In this document: positions 8,904 to 20,398 of the stretch, in pieces
Position numbering within the stretch: position 1 is the stretch's first letter
How the letters are laid out: the number at the start of each line of letters is the position of its first letter
Source: Gracilariopsis chorda
Lineage: Eukaryota; Rhodophyta; Florideophyceae; Gracilariales; Gracilariaceae
Length of the DNA stretch: 64,000 bases
Reading direction: 5' to 3'
Assembly (NCBI GenBank): GCA_003194525.1
Contig: NBIV01000001.1
Coordinates: 744,001 to 808,000 of the forward strand
Made by a program: the position numbers and the translations under genes
The notes under the pieces: generated by a model
Database searches by the model: none
The model's input: only the letters and a program-made list of their open reading frames with translations
Told to the model about the DNA's origin: nothing

Positions 8904-11159
8904 CTAGTTTCCCGCATTCCTCGGGGCGGACGGACCCGCGTTGGAGGGGGTATTCCTCACCTCGTGAGAACGTCTTTGTAATGAGGGTGGGGGCCCTTGC
9001 AGGGCCCTCTGCGCGTTATCAGTGGCCTTCCACCACTTTGCGTTCCAATACGCGTTGCCGGGAACCCTGTCTCGCTTCTCTGCTGTCAGAGACTCATAGT
9101 TCGGGACAATCTTGTACAACTCTCTGGCGGTGAGAAGGCATTCGGGGGCTGTATGATGCTTCCCAGAGCAGAAGTAACAAATAAGGGCTTCCTTAGCGCT
9201 CGTTAGCGGTACCGCCGCAGGACGATACGCCAGCTGGTTATTGACCCAACCGGGCTTCTTAGATGTGAACCCACCCAGTGGGGGAACCATTCCCGCTCTG
9301 GGAGGCCCTCGACCGTTGTTCATCAGCATGAGGTCATCCTCGCCATGTGAATCCGTGTTCGGAAGGTCCGACTTCGGGACTGATTCCCCTCCTTTGCCCA
9401 GGTAGAGGACAGCTTCCAACTGGTTCTGATCAGCGTTCGGTCTTGGCAGGGTAGAAGCCCTAGATTCCGCAGGGGACTGCATCAACATGGCGGCTGCTTT
9501 GACTCCACGCTTGGGGGTTTCCTTACGGATCTCCGTGGAGCTCAGTCGACGTGTGCCATCCGAGCGAGCACGAACGGCATCGCTTTCCGCCTGTGCAAAT
9601 TGGACCAGTTCCAAATAGGTCATACCTCCGTGCCGTTCACGATAACGAATCACCAAGGACTTGGTTGCCGCAGTTAACCCATCTGCGAATAGTGACATCT
9701 TCTCGTCAGTCGAGTACACATTCCCACATCTTGTGGCTGCCTTATTCAGCCTCGAGCTGTACTCCCTCTCGTCCTCTAGGGGTTTCTGTAACACGCTTCG
9801 AAGGGCGTTGGTTGCCTCTGGAATCGCGTTGGAAGTCGCGTACCTCCTCAGTAAATACTGAACTGCCTCTGGCCAACGGCACACACCACCTTCATCCGAA
9901 GATAAGGAGCCGCTGACGGCGCGATACTGCTCCAGGGTGAACCCGACAAGGAAGTGGGGAAGAGCCACGAAAGCCTGAGATTCGCTCATCTCCAATGTAT
10001 CCGCCTCCGTCACAAAACGGGAAAGGAAGTCATACACCATAATCGGGTCCTTCCTGTCAAAACTTAAATCGTCGGCGCCGACTTTCATTCTCCGGATATG
10101 ATCCTTTACCTTGGCGGTTTCGCGACCAGGTCGCTTCGACTTCCTGATCTTCAGGCGATATAAACGATAGTTGAGGATCCTCTTATAGAGGGAGTTCGTG
10201 CAGGACAGGGGTTTGAGTCCCTTATGACGCGGGCCCATTCTCCGTCGGGCTAAGGCTGTTCCTCGGCGCCCCTTTCGCCCTCGACGATCATCGTCATCAC
10301 TCGAGCTTTCGTCAGTAGACGTTTCAGAATCGGAAGGATCCGAATCAGATTAGTCACTGTCGGAGTCCTCTGTGTCTGAGTGTCGGCGCTTCCTCCTCGA
10401 AGACTTCTTCTTCTCCTTAGAGTTCGCCTTACGCGAGTGAACCTCTCCCGCTTGGGTCTCGGCCGGGGGCTGGTCTTCAGCGACTGCCACAGCTCCGGAG
10501 GGCGGTTTGGCCGCCGACTGGTCTACAGCATTTTCCAACCGCTCCAGACGTGGGTTTACACGGGTGAGGACTTCCTCAACACTGACAGGCATAGCCGAAA
10601 TGGCAGAGGTGGCCCTCTGGGCTTCCAGGACTCCGTTCAAGTCTTCACGGAGGGTCCGTACCGACTGACACATGTGCTCCTGGTGGGCTTCGCGGGCCTT
10701 GAGGACTGCGGCCTCAGCCTGAACCAACTCGAGTGTTGAACTAACCGAAGTTAATCTTCTTTCCAATTCTTCCAGACGGAACTTCTGTGTCTCAGATTCC
10801 GTACGGAGAAGCTGCAATTCAGCGCGTAACACATCCTGACTCACAGGGGGCGTAGGCACCGGGTTGGTAACTTCCAATTGAGCCGTGGTCGGCGTAGGGA
10901 CCTCGGAGGCGACTCCGGGAGTTCCCGTAGACCGAGAACGAGCTCGAGCCTGCTCATATAAGCGGTTGCCGGCCTCTATAGAGGTGGCTAGGCGGGCTGT
11001 TGATGAAACCGGTTTGTCGGAGCCGGACTTGCTCCTAGTTGTCGTCATGGGAGTTCCCAAAATCGGGTTGTCCAAACAAAGAAGGGGATGCCAGCGAGCT
11101 GGACCAGAATTGAATAACGGGTTGCCAAAAACCGTACAACAACCCGAAATGTCGGTCAC
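8904..11159 (-). pseudogene. gag: gypsy copy B Gag (one nonsense mutation)
   Basis: About 750 codons in one frame are split by a single TAA at 10350-10352, inside a Ser/Asp-rich run that continues unchanged on both sides. The N-terminal part (11159-10350) has a predicted coiled coil (LRTESETQKFRLEELERRL) and a basic SRKANSKEKKKSSRRKRR patch. The C-terminal part (about 10238-8904) has a retrotransposon capsid-type helical domain and one CCHC zinc knuckle, CYFCSGKHHTAPEC (C-x2-C-x4-H-x4-C), which binds genomic RNA. Gag packages the element RNA in virus-like particles in the cytoplasm. The following pol frame is offset by -1, consistent with normal gag-pol frameshifting. Confidence 0.85.
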
Positions 11160-12153
11160 AAGTCACTCGATCCTAAGCTTCTAGGTCGGGAGACTACTTT
11201 GTGGTATACCCACTACGGCCAAGTGGCCACTCGGTAGCAGTGCGGGTATCCGCAGAGAACACCCCAAGTGAGGGCAGAGTGTGCGTGCCTTGCGAGCACA
11301 GTAACAGGGAGCCTTGGCGAGGTGTGGCCGTTAACGGCGAGTTGTATGTATCGGTGGTTGACACCCACGAGAGTTGTAGCTAGTCCGGCCGGCGTTGCGT
11401 TAGAGCGTGCGCACTAGAAGCTTCTTGAAAGCCACCGTGTCGTTGAACAACCCTTGCCCCTGGCTTGTGGTCTGGACCGATCACCTGAAGCTTCTAGTGG
11501 CGACACATCGCAGTTACTGCACGCTCCGCATAACCGCCTTCATCATTGGACCACGAACACAGACGGTGAACCGGAACTATTATATAAAGTCCTGAATAAG
11601 GCCTCCGCCGCTATTAACCCTTCAGGGAAGTTAGCACTTGGCTGAGCTAAGGTTCGCAAGCCGTATACCGGTTGGGAATCGACTGGGGACTTGAACTAAG
11701 CCTGCAGATAGCGCACTTGCCGTATAACTGGCTCAGCTGGGGTGAGTGTAGCTGTTCGTAAGGGGACAGGGTGTCTCGTCGTTCGGCCCGGACCTTAGTG
11801 AAGACAAGGACGTTTCAAGGAGCAAGATCGCCGCGCAAGTAGCCGTAAGGAATCAGAGGAGGCCAACTGGTGAGCACATATCACGTTGTTAGTAACCTCT
11901 CCTGGACATTCCGTAGGTTGCACGCACCCTCGTTCTGGATTGTGCAGAACTTGGGCGGGCCGCTGAAATCGCATCTCACCGAGAGAGTCTTACTCGGAGC
12001 CAGAGGTCTGACCTTTAGGGAACCGGAGATAGTATCTCCTGCCAGTGGACCCGGCTACGCAAAAGTAGTAGAAGGATCCCTCAACCGGTAGGGGACCGGT
12101 GAAGAATTCTATCTGCCAGTCTCCTTTAGTCTCGCGTTGAGTGATACTCCGCG
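11160..12153 (+). other. non-coding: LTR or leader sequence between gypsy copy B and the copia element
   Basis: No gene is seen. This stretch should hold the 5' LTR and leader of gypsy copy B (minus) and/or the 5' LTR and leader of the copia element (plus). I could not match it to the sequence after the copia element, so no LTR pair is demonstrated. A few short palindromes occur, for example GCCGTTAACGGC near 11330. Confidence 0.4.
11581..11588 (+). promoter_or_regulatory. TATA box candidate, probable copia LTR promoter
   Basis: TATATAAA lies about 570 bases upstream of the copia gag-pol start and is the only good TATA box in this gap. The position and orientation suit a 5' LTR promoter driving the copia element. 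LTR boundaries were not found, so the assignment is tentative. Confidence 0.4.
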
Positions 12154-15078
12154 ATGGACTCTGAGACTTACCAAGAAAATAAACGTATACCCCGTCTAAA
12201 AGGGGGCGCCGATTACTACACTTGGCGCATATACATTAGGGATCTCATGCACTCTCTCCAATCATTATTCGTGCTTTCGGAACCTCGTCCAAATGAAGGA
12301 TCCGCTGCAGCTCGAAAGAGATGGGACGACGCCGATCGAAAGGCAAGATCGGCCATCGTCCAAAACCTTGACACACAGCCGATCGTCGCAGTTTCGGAAC
12401 TACTCGAAAGAGAACACTGCTCTGCTTTGGAGGTATGGAATAAACTCGAGTCTACATATAAGAAGGACAACATACAATCCAAATTGAACCTCCGCCAAAA
12501 GCTAAGCACCTTGACATTCAAGGATGGCGACGACGTACAGAGACATTTACTCGAGTTGGAGACAACCTACTTAGAACTTGCTAGACTGGGTGACCCACTC
12601 ACGGAAAAGGAGCGAACTGCGACTCTGCTCCGTACCTTGCCAGACTCACTAATGGCAATCACATTATTGGCGGACGCAACCAACATGGAATACGATCAAG
12701 TCGTTTCGCTTGTGCGATCCGAAATGGACCGACGTGTTCATCGGGCATCGAAATATACCACGAAGGCTACAGAAGCCAAGAAAGATGGCATTCACCCCTA
12801 CCCCGCTGCGAAAAAGACTACAACCCGACGCAAGCAGCATGCAAAAGGGAACAAGAAGGGAGTTGTATGTTGGAATTGTGGACGCATAGGCCACATCAGG
12901 GCCGAATGTTGGCGCAAGAAAAATAAAAACCAACAACAGCCCAACAATAAAAACTCCAATAATAATAAACATAACAAAGGCGAAGGACGCAATAACAATC
13001 GAGCTTGGGACTCTAACAACTTCACCGACGCCCATAACCAAGGGCGACCAAACGCTAACCGCCACCACGGAGACAGAGAAAGGAACCACTACCGCGGATT
13101 CATAGCATTAGCTAATGCCAGTCTCCACCAGGACAACATAACCCCAACATGGCTGGACTCTGGGGCTAGTCATGTTTTCATCAAGGACAAATCGTTGTTC
13201 TGGGAATATCACCAAACACCTCCGCAAACCGTAAACACTTGCGACCACCAGTCAGAGATCGTAGGCTGTGGAAAAATAAAGCTACCCTTAGGAACCGGAC
13301 TCATGTTACCCGCCAAACATACCCCAACCTTCGACTCTAACTTGGTATCCTTATCTGTCCTGGTGAATTACGTCGAGGTGCAATACTCAAACGGATTCGT
13401 AATTAAAGACCGCACAACGGGCCAAGTCATACAACACTCCACCCCGAAGGACGGACTCTATCCCCTACCGAGCCCCGTATCACCACCACAGGTACAAGCT
13501 GCAACACATGCACCTGACAACAGAGCCAAAGATTGGCACGAGAAACTCGGACACCCTGGAAGAGAGAAACTCTTGACATGCATTGATTTATGTCAAGGGG
13601 TACCTAAACTCTCCCCATATGAAGTCGACAACGTCATATGCACTCCGTGCATTGACGCCGGCACGAAGCGTGCTCCACTTCAACGTTCAAACTCGGTAGT
13701 GCAGAGACCTTTGGAGTTAACGCACACTGACCTCACTGGACCCATAACCCCAACCTCTTTACAAGGATCGAAGTATATGCAAGTCCTCATTGACGACAAC
13801 ACAAGGGCAAGCTCAATATACTTTCTAAGTAAGAAGAAACAATTCTTTGAATCTGTCCGCTGGTACAAGGCTCGCGCGGAAACCGAACTACCTCCCAACC
13901 TAATGTACCGCGTTCGCCTTGACGGATCGGGTGAGAATAGGTCAGACGATTTCGTCTCATACGCGATGGAAAATGGTATAGTACTAGAGTTCACTCTACC
14001 GTACGCACACCAATCGAACAGTGTAGCAGAGAAAGTCATCCAAGACTTGTGGAAGATGGCTAGAACATTCCTGTTCGCCTCCAAGCTACCGCATGAGCTA
14101 TGGGAAGAAGCCATTTCACACGCAAACTACTTGAGAAATCGCCTACCAAATCATCGAGCAGGAATGAAGGTTCCTTACACCTTATGGTTCGGACGAAAAC
14201 CGGACTTCACAAACTTACGGAAGTTCGGGCAAGAAGGCCACGCGTTCATATACAGGCCTGAAACCGTCACAAATAAGAAGTTCCTACCACGCGCTATTCC
14301 TGGACACTTCGTGGGGATGCAAAGCCCGCGGACACTGTATAGGATATACATCCCATCCATGGGAAAGGTAATAAAGTGCCGCGAGGCAGATTTCAAGGTT
14401 ACCAAGGAGTCCCTCCCTTCAATCAAAGACCTTATGGACTTCTCGTCTCTCAGACGATACGAAGCCGAGAAAATTATGGGTGAAGAAGATGAAGACCATC
14501 TAGACGCTTCTCTTGCTCATTGCCTTATCGCACACTCACGCTCCAAAGACCTCGGGGATGATGGCAGAGTCCCCAAGAGCTTTGAAGAAGCCAGAGTGAT
14601 GCCAGGATGGGCAGAAGCAATCGACAGAGAGTACGATGCGTTGGTGGAAAGAGAAACTTGGAAGCTGATAGATAGAGAACCTGGCATGAAACCATTGCCA
14701 TTCTTATGGAGGTTCTTAGCAAAATTATTAAGCTCCGACCCTCCGCGTATCCTTCCAAAAGCGCGTTGCGTAGCACGGGGCGACCTGCAACGCCTGTACT
14801 TGGATTACGACCCAGACAACTTGTACGCCCCGGTTGCCCGTCTTGAAACCATTCGTCTTTTGTTGGCAAAGACCGCATCTCAGGGCCTGATACTAGAGAC
14901 TATGGATATTAGCAATGCATACCTGTACGGTGATCTAGACGAGCCTCTAATCATGGAACAACCCCAAAACGCATCTGGTTCCTCATTTAATCCTGGAAAG
15001 ACTTCAAGACAGAGATGCAGAACCTCTTTAAGGTTAAGGTCCTTGGAGAGGCGAAACGTTTCGTTGGATTTGACATAA
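12154..15078 (+). pseudogene. copia Gag-Pol: Gag, protease, integrase and N-terminal RT
   Basis: ATG at 12154 opens a 974-codon frame. It contains a UBN2/Gag region (residues about 20-200), a CCHC knuckle CWNCGRIGHIRAEC (about residue 247), the aspartic protease motif WLDSGASHVFI (about 330), and the GAG-pre-integrase zinc motif from WHEKLGHPGR (about 464). An rve integrase core (HTDLTGPIT to HQSNSVAEKVI, about 525-630) follows, then the start of reverse transcriptase (WAEAIDREYDALVERETWKL, then ETMDISNAYLYGDL). Homology stops at about codon 945. The last 30 codons are out of frame after the deletion. The missing block includes the YVDD catalytic aspartates, so this copy has no polymerase. 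Confidence 0.9.
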
Positions 15079-15929
15079 CGAGGGACAAGAACGGAATAAA
15101 GGTACAACAGAGCAGGTATATTGACAAGATACTGCTGGAAAATGGTCTGGTTAACTCCAACGTTGTTCGAACTCCATTGCCGTCACAATGCGACATCACA
15201 GCTCGTCGAGAGGACAAACGGCGTATTCCATCAGGCGTACATGACCGCTACCGGAAACTGGTAGGAAGTTTGATGTACTTAGCCGTCTCATCGAGGCCAG
15301 ACATCATGTTTGCCGCTTCAATGCTGGCAAGGCAGGTCCATGATCCATGCATGAGGCATGTTGGGCATGCAAAAAGAGTACTGAGATACTTGAAGGGTAC
15401 AAAGGGTCTTTGCTTGTTCGTTCACGCTAATAACACAGCACTAATGGAGGCATACTGTGATTCAGATTGGGCCGGTTGTCGTGAGACGAGAAAGTCTACG
15501 ACAGGATTATTAATAAAGGTGAACGAAGCACCTGTAATGTGGACGACCAAGAAGCAAACTCTTGTTGCTCTGTCGTCTGGAGAGGTGGAGTACATTGCAC
15601 TGTCATATTGTGGAAAAACAGTAATGTGGTTGCGTAGAATATTCTGGGAACTACGCAACGAATCAGTCCTGGAGGATGAACCTCAAATGTACCCTATATC
15701 CATAGCAACGGACATTTCGACTGCTTTGTCGATCGTGAAGAGTCCGAAGGTCTCGGAAAGGAACAAGCATATTGCTCTAAAACATCACTACATAAAAGAG
15801 CTGCTGGAGACCAAGATAATTGACGTGAAGTCAATAAGGACTGATGTGCAAGCTGCCGATATATTTTCTAAGCCTGTTGTCTTTGAAAAGCTCAGAAGAC
15901 TGACATTACTTTGTGGCTTGACAAAGTAG
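14991..15929 (+). pseudogene. copia RT C-terminus and RNase H, downstream of the deletion
   Basis: In a frame shifted from the upstream one, homology resumes at WKDFKTEMQNLFKVKVLGEAK, the thumb/connection region of copia RT, and runs through RNase H (YCDSDWAGCRETRKSTTG with the catalytic Asp; then LSSGEVEYIAL with the catalytic Glu; then the KHIALKHHYIKELL block). It ends at a TAG at 15927-15929. The 15015 ATG has no biological meaning. This is the remainder of the same polyprotein. Confidence 0.85.
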
Positions 15930-16543
15930 TATTGCTACTTGTAAGTATTATCTGAATATGTTGATTTATAACTAACCTTGCTTCTATACTTCCAAGTTTT
16001 GTTTTGAAAGTAGATTCTTATATTTCATGGTGATTAGTAATGGATGTAGTAAGAGTATCATACCTTTTCCTAGACTGCGTATTTTTCCTATAAGGTTTTG
16101 CTGTGGTACAGGTTTTTAATGGTGGTTACTATGCTTCATAATCATAGAGTAGATTAGTCGCAATCTGCGCCGAATGACTTGCTTGCGAGGGACGGTGTGA
16201 ATGGAGACACGCTGGCCACCAGTTGGGACGTGGTTTACAGTCCACTCGTCCCGACTGGAGGCACCAAATAAATGACCTCGCTGATCTGCCTTCACCAGCA
16301 TGATGGGAGGAGGGAGACAGTGGAGAAGACACAAAGCTAGAAACAGCTACAGCGGCCTCGGAATTAGAGGCACGAGCCCGGAAAACAAACCCACAGAAAT
16401 TAAGTCTGGAGGCTAACTCAAATGCTTCCCATACTTGCAGCAATGCAAATTCCCCATGATTGCTGTTAAGGTGATGATAAAACCTGTACCATTAGTACCG
16501 TTGGCAAACGGAGACGATAAGACGTTAAGCACCCATTTATTTA
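15930..16543. other. non-coding gap, possible degenerate copia 3' end
   Basis: AT-rich sequence following the copia stop. A 3' LTR would be expected here, but I found neither a polypurine tract next to a TG nor similarity to the sequence upstream of 12154. It also contains the 3' flank of the metacaspase gene on the minus strand. Confidence 0.5.
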
Positions 16544-17968
16544 CTAACAAATAAACACTTCTCTCGCCTTCTCATCCGAGCACTCCAAACATGGGTTCTG
16601 TGAGAAGCCACCCTTCGACAATTCTTGACGGACCTTCGAAACAAGGTCGTAGTATGATATTTCCGGGTTCCTTTCGTAGACTGTTGTAAGGGTTTTCGTC
16701 AATGCTCCGAAAGCCTCGCCACCAGGAGGGCGCACATCTGCACTAGTCTCACTGGATTGACAACCAGTAATTAGCGTGCACACATCAGTGGTCATATCTT
16801 GATGGGAGGGGTTGTATTGCGGTGCATCAGGATCCGTTGTCGACTCCAGTCCAAGGTCACCCATCAAACCGGAAAGTGCATCAACCGGATTTCCAGAACT
16901 GGAGCTCGTTTGATTCGAGCTACCACCGCCAAAGAATGACGACAGTGGATTACCACCGCCACCGCTGCCACCACCGCTGCCACCACCACCGCCACCACCA
17001 CCACCCATTAGCGATCCAATCAAGCTTCCAAGGAACTTCTGTCCCGAGTTGCCTCCTCCTCCCATCGCGGAGCCAGAGCTCGACATGCCTCCACTACCCG
17101 AGGTCTTTCCCAACAGTGCAGAGCTGAGCATACCGATGAGCGGATTATCATTTCCTCCACCGCTTTTGTTGAGCTGCTGAAGCGCAAACTTCATCATGAG
17201 CTTACCCGCAGAACCGCCAAAGACCTGCGCCATGGCGCCATTAACGCCCGAACCAGTTGGTTCCACAGATCTTCCCAGCCTCTGCCCCATGACATCGCAT
17301 ATGGTTGAGAGTGGAAGTGAACGGGGGGTTTGGTCGACCTCATAGCCTCTGCTTCCGCCGAGGATACTGAGAAGAGAAGCACTTTCTTGCTCGGGCTCTG
17401 CACTGCCAGCGTCTTTGGCACCTTCGATGGCTACTTCTGTGCCATCAAGCATAGATCCAGAGTGGCAGCAATCGGTGATGACGGTGGCCCTCACGCCCTC
17501 CGGGAGCTTTGAGAAAAACTGCTTGAGATCGTCATCGGCCATAAGGAAGAGCTCTTCCAGCACGATTGCCTCGTCAAGGTTATCGGTTTCGACGTCGTCG
17601 TCATCGGCAGGTACCTGGGTACCGTGTCCGCTAAAATGCATGAAGATGATGTCACCCTCTTCGCGATCAGAGCAAAGCCAATCTAAGGCTCGCTTGACGT
17701 TCTTGTGATTGGGAGAGTCGCAATCGTCATCGTCATCGACTAGCATCTTGATGTTCTCGTCTTCGAAGCCCTTGGACTCCAGCAGCTTGTATATAATTCG
17801 CGCATCGTTGCAGCAGCCCTTGACTAGCGTAATGAATAACGTGTTAGTGGCATCATACTTGTTATATGTCGAGTGTGATATACAGGGCAAGAGGAGGGGT
17901 CATCACTTACGTGCTGCTTCTGGATTCTTGACGTAGTTGACGCCGATGATAACTGCGTACTTGCCCAT
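16544..17968 (-). CDS. type II metacaspase
   Basis: A two-exon gene: exon 1 is 17911-17968, the intron is 17824-17910 and exon 2 is 16544-17823, giving about 445 residues. Metacaspases are Ca2+-activated cysteine peptidases that cleave after Arg/Lys and act in the cytosol or nucleus in cell death, proteostasis and wound response. The p20 domain starts at residue 1 (MGKYAVIIGVNYV) with catalytic His86 in HFSGHGTQV and Cys139 in DCCHSG. There is no N-terminal prodomain. A linker of about 200 residues, Gly/Ser-rich with a long glycine run, separates p20 from the C-terminal p10 (DVCTLITGCQSSETSADV, ending QNPCLECSDE). A long p20-p10 linker without a prodomain is the type II form of plants and algae. 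The splice reads GTAAGT...CTAG and restores PEAAL-KGCCNDA across the junction. Confidence 0.92.
17824..17910 (-). other. spliceosomal intron (87 nt) in the metacaspase gene
   Basis: On the minus strand the donor is GTAAGT at 17910 and the acceptor CTAG ends at 17824. The intron splits a leucine codon (C|TC, phase 1). Removing it joins the strand-helix of the p20 domain exactly as in other metacaspases. It is the only intron I can demonstrate in the window. Confidence 0.88.
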
Positions 17969-19138
17969 GTTCGTGTGGTGAGAGCTGATCGGTGAAAGGA
18001 ATCGGCGTTCTAGTTCACAATCTTCAACAAATGCACGACGGAGACCACACCGACAGGTACTGAAGGTATAAGTCGAACGACCAAAGAGCAGGAAGAGACG
18101 GGAACATTCTAAACCAGTGCACAATGCTGGAGGCTCTGTGAAAACCCAAGCAGATCGCTTACAATCGCATCAACGCACAGCTCGCGCTCGCCTCTCCAAC
18201 CGCAGCTCATTGGTTACTGGTATTTAGGGTTTCCCAATTCCACAAACGTGTTTGCCATTCATTGGTTACCTGAATATTATAAATGAATTCTAACGTTGAT
18301 TTTACGTCACGGTGACAAAGCTTGCTTCAGCCGAATTCTGGTCATGGTGCGGTGTATCTCTTGACATAGCGCACTCGTTGCTTGAACTTTGGCTGCTTCC
18401 GTTCAGAGTTATGCCACGAGATGAAGAGTAACCGACTTCTTCCCAGGGATAACTTACTCTTGGTAGGAGGAAAACGCTCTTACCGTTTCAACTCTGGTTT
18501 CAACTGAATATGAGTTGGAAGCCCATCTGATTTAACGTTAAACTCTCAGCTCTTTTATGCACCTACAAGGGTACGCACAACTTAACGGAACGTCATAGAC
18601 GGCACGAGGCCGATATCATACGTCACACACAGCTCATTTGATAGACCCCGCTTTATGTGCGTCGTTGACGCAATTATTGTCTACAACTGTCGTACGGAAG
18701 GGCATAACGCCTCTCTCTTTGCAAGACGGATTGTCATTCCAGTTTGTGCGTACATGGAGTCATGACAACATACTTGAACCATCCTCTATGGCAGTGCCCT
18801 GGCCGTGACTCTAAATGCAGTCTGCGGCCTAAATAGAAGCACAGTTCTGGATTTCATATTTGATCTTTGTGGTTCCAGAACGGCAGGGCTAGGCGTGTAC
18901 GGACCCAGTTCTGAAGCAGAAATCCTACTCGCTTTCGTTCGATAAGTGTGGTCGGTTGTCGCCCAACGGCGCTGTCGCTGAATTCCCAACTTTTGTTTGT
19001 TTTGCTGCAAAGCGAATGTATGATCCCATTCCAACTTCGACGAACTAGCTGTACGAGCTAGTCTTGGAAATCTCGGTCTCGAAGGGCTGATCCCAACGAC
19101 GCGGTTCCTGATCCACTTTGTCCAACTGGAATAAGGTG
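17969..19138. other. intergenic, no gene recognised
   Basis: The sequence carries the promoter region of the metacaspase gene and then about 1 kb with only short, unrelated open frames on the minus strand (for example 18786-19175). None of these shows a recognisable domain. Confidence 0.5.
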
Positions 19139-19250
19139 TTAAGATCGATAGCGACCGCTCGGCGGCTTTCTGCAAAACGGATGGTGGAGTTCGTGCTTTG
19201 AACTCCGAGGGAGAGAGAGAGGGCCGCCGAGCGGTCGCTATTGATCTTAG
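19139..19250. mobile_element. MITE-like element, short copy
   Basis: A 28-bp arm at 19139-19166 (TTAAGATCGATAGCGACCGC and on to GGCGGC) is matched by an inverted arm at 19223-19249 with one mismatch. The internal bases (TTTCTGCAAAACGGATGGTG and on) match the left arm of the longer copy at 20033. This therefore looks like a deletion derivative of the same non-autonomous family. It interrupts a gypsy remnant. Confidence 0.7.
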
Positions 19251-19256
19251 CAGTAA

Positions 19257-20030
19257 TTACTGGGTATCCTTCTTGATGTTCGGCCACCAAAAGCTCTCGA
19301 GTAGCACGCTTAGCGTTGCGTCTGCTCCTCTGTGTCCTAATGTTCCACAATGCGACACTACTAACAGCTTGATTCGTAACTCCAGAGCCGTAGAAGGGAT
19401 CCAGAGACCGGTACTCCTTCTCCACATTCCATCCTGGGCATCCCGGCACAGATTCCACTCTAGTTCTATGTCGGGTAATGCTCGTTGTGCTTCTTTGACT
19501 TCAACGAGGTTGGGCCAGTTGATGTCATCTGGGCTCGGGACCAGTTGTTACTCATCGCACAAAACCAGACTGCACAATGCAAGTCGCGGTTCCGGGTCAC
19601 GGTAGCCTCGAGTCCAGTGCGTAAGTATGTCCGCAAAAACATTGTCATCTCCTTTGATGTGTTCGATAACGTAGGCGAACTGTGGTAAGTAAAACGCCCA
19701 TCGCTGAACCTTGGTGACGACATGTCTTCCTAACGTGGGCAAAAGCGCGAGTGGTGCGAACACAAAGAGCAGATTTCTGTGATCAGTGAATACCCGGGTA
19801 TCTGGCCTACCAGCCAGAAGGTAGTCGAGTTTCTCGAATGTCTGGAAGATTGATAAAGCTTCTTTTTCGAAAGTGGTCCAGTTTAGTTCTGAGTTCTTAG
19901 ACGCAGAGCACAGAAATGTAAGTGGCTCGTGTGCCTGTTCGGCGGTGGGCAGACGCAGTTGTTCTTTTGTCGTCTGGGTGACAACGCCTGACCAGTAGTA
20001 GTCGGAAGCATCTGTGAAAACACATGTCAC
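19257..20030 (-). pseudogene. gypsy-type RNase H and integrase zinc-finger remnant
   Basis: Minus-strand frames encode a gypsy RNase H fragment at 20030-19548 (VFTDASDYYWSGVVTQ with the catalytic Asp; FEKEALSIF with the Glu; VFTDHRNLLFVF). A frame change then leads into an H2C2-type integrase N-terminus near 19390-19270 (VVSHCGTLGHRGADATL, then SFWWPNIKKD). The integrase is cut off at the short MITE-like element, and RT is missing on the other side at the long one. It differs strongly from both gypsy elements at the left of the window, so a third lineage is present. Confidence 0.8.
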
Positions 20031-20032
20031 TT

Positions 20033-20398
20033 TGGATCAATAGAGACCGCTCGGCGGCTTTCTGCAAAACGGATGGTGGAGTTCGTGCTTAGAATTCCGA
20101 GGGAGAGAGAGAGGGCACGTCTCCCTCGTGGATCTTCCTCTTCGATCCACGAGGGGGCCTTTTATTCCTCTGATCATACTGCGATCTCACTGTCTTCGCT
20201 TGGAAAGAGACAGTGACAGCGGGATCAGGAATGTGTAAGCTTCCGACGTGACGAAGAAGTCACTGTGACTACCTTATGTAGCCACAACTTCCTCCGTCTG
20301 AACAATATCTATATTGCTCTGAAGCTCTAGAGCTGGGCGTGCTTAGAACTCCACCATCCGTTTTGCAGAAAGCCGCCGAGCAGTCGCTATTGATCTTA
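20033..20398. mobile_element. MITE-like element with long terminal inverted repeats
   Basis: The left arm (about 20035-20093) and inverted right arm (about 20341-20397) share some 55-60 bp, including AGACCGCTCGGCGGCTTTCT and GCAAAACGGATGGTGGAGTT, with few mismatches. The interior holds no coding frame but has internal hairpins. It is non-autonomous and no transposase was found. It adjoins the gypsy remnant on its left. Target-site duplications could not be fixed because the outermost bases differ between the ends (TTTGGATC against TTAAGATC). Confidence 0.75.
20123..20155. repeat. perfect 12-bp hairpin inside the MITE-like element
   Basis: CCCTCGTGGATC pairs with GATCCACGAGGG around a 9-base loop and is followed by GGCCTTTTATT. 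A second, 9-bp stem (TCACTGTCT / AGACAGTGA) lies near 20187-20216. Nested hairpins are common in fold-back elements. Confidence 0.7.

Larger units (their letters stand above)
6232..11159 (-). mobile_element. Ty3/gypsy copy B, integrase lost, decayed
   Basis: Reading on the minus strand from 11159 down to 6232, this element has gag, protease, reverse transcriptase and RNase H, then stops. Homology to copy A ends just after RNase H (near 6340), so integrase, chromodomain and 3' LTR are missing on this side. It lies tail-to-tail against the 3' LTR region of copy A. One explanation is that copy A inserted into copy B and the rest of B lies beyond the left edge. Another is simple truncation. Its proteins are clearly homologous to copy A but divergent, so it is a sister family rather than the same recent burst. 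Confidence 0.85.
12154..15929 (+). mobile_element. Ty1/copia element with deletion of the reverse transcriptase core
   Basis: The order Gag zinc knuckle, protease, integrase, reverse transcriptase, RNase H, with integrase before RT, defines Ty1/copia. An internal deletion near 14985-14991 removes the centre of RT and shifts the frame. Otherwise the coding sequence is nearly intact, so the loss is fairly recent compared with the gypsy copies. LTRs were not recognised on either side. The element lies in the same orientation as, and downstream of, a TATA box at 11581. Confidence 0.85.

Noticed and set aside
18786-19458. Minus-strand frames of 129 and 137 codons
   Set aside because: No domain is visible, they run through the MITE-like arms, and the overlapping frame with integrase residues explains part of the region.
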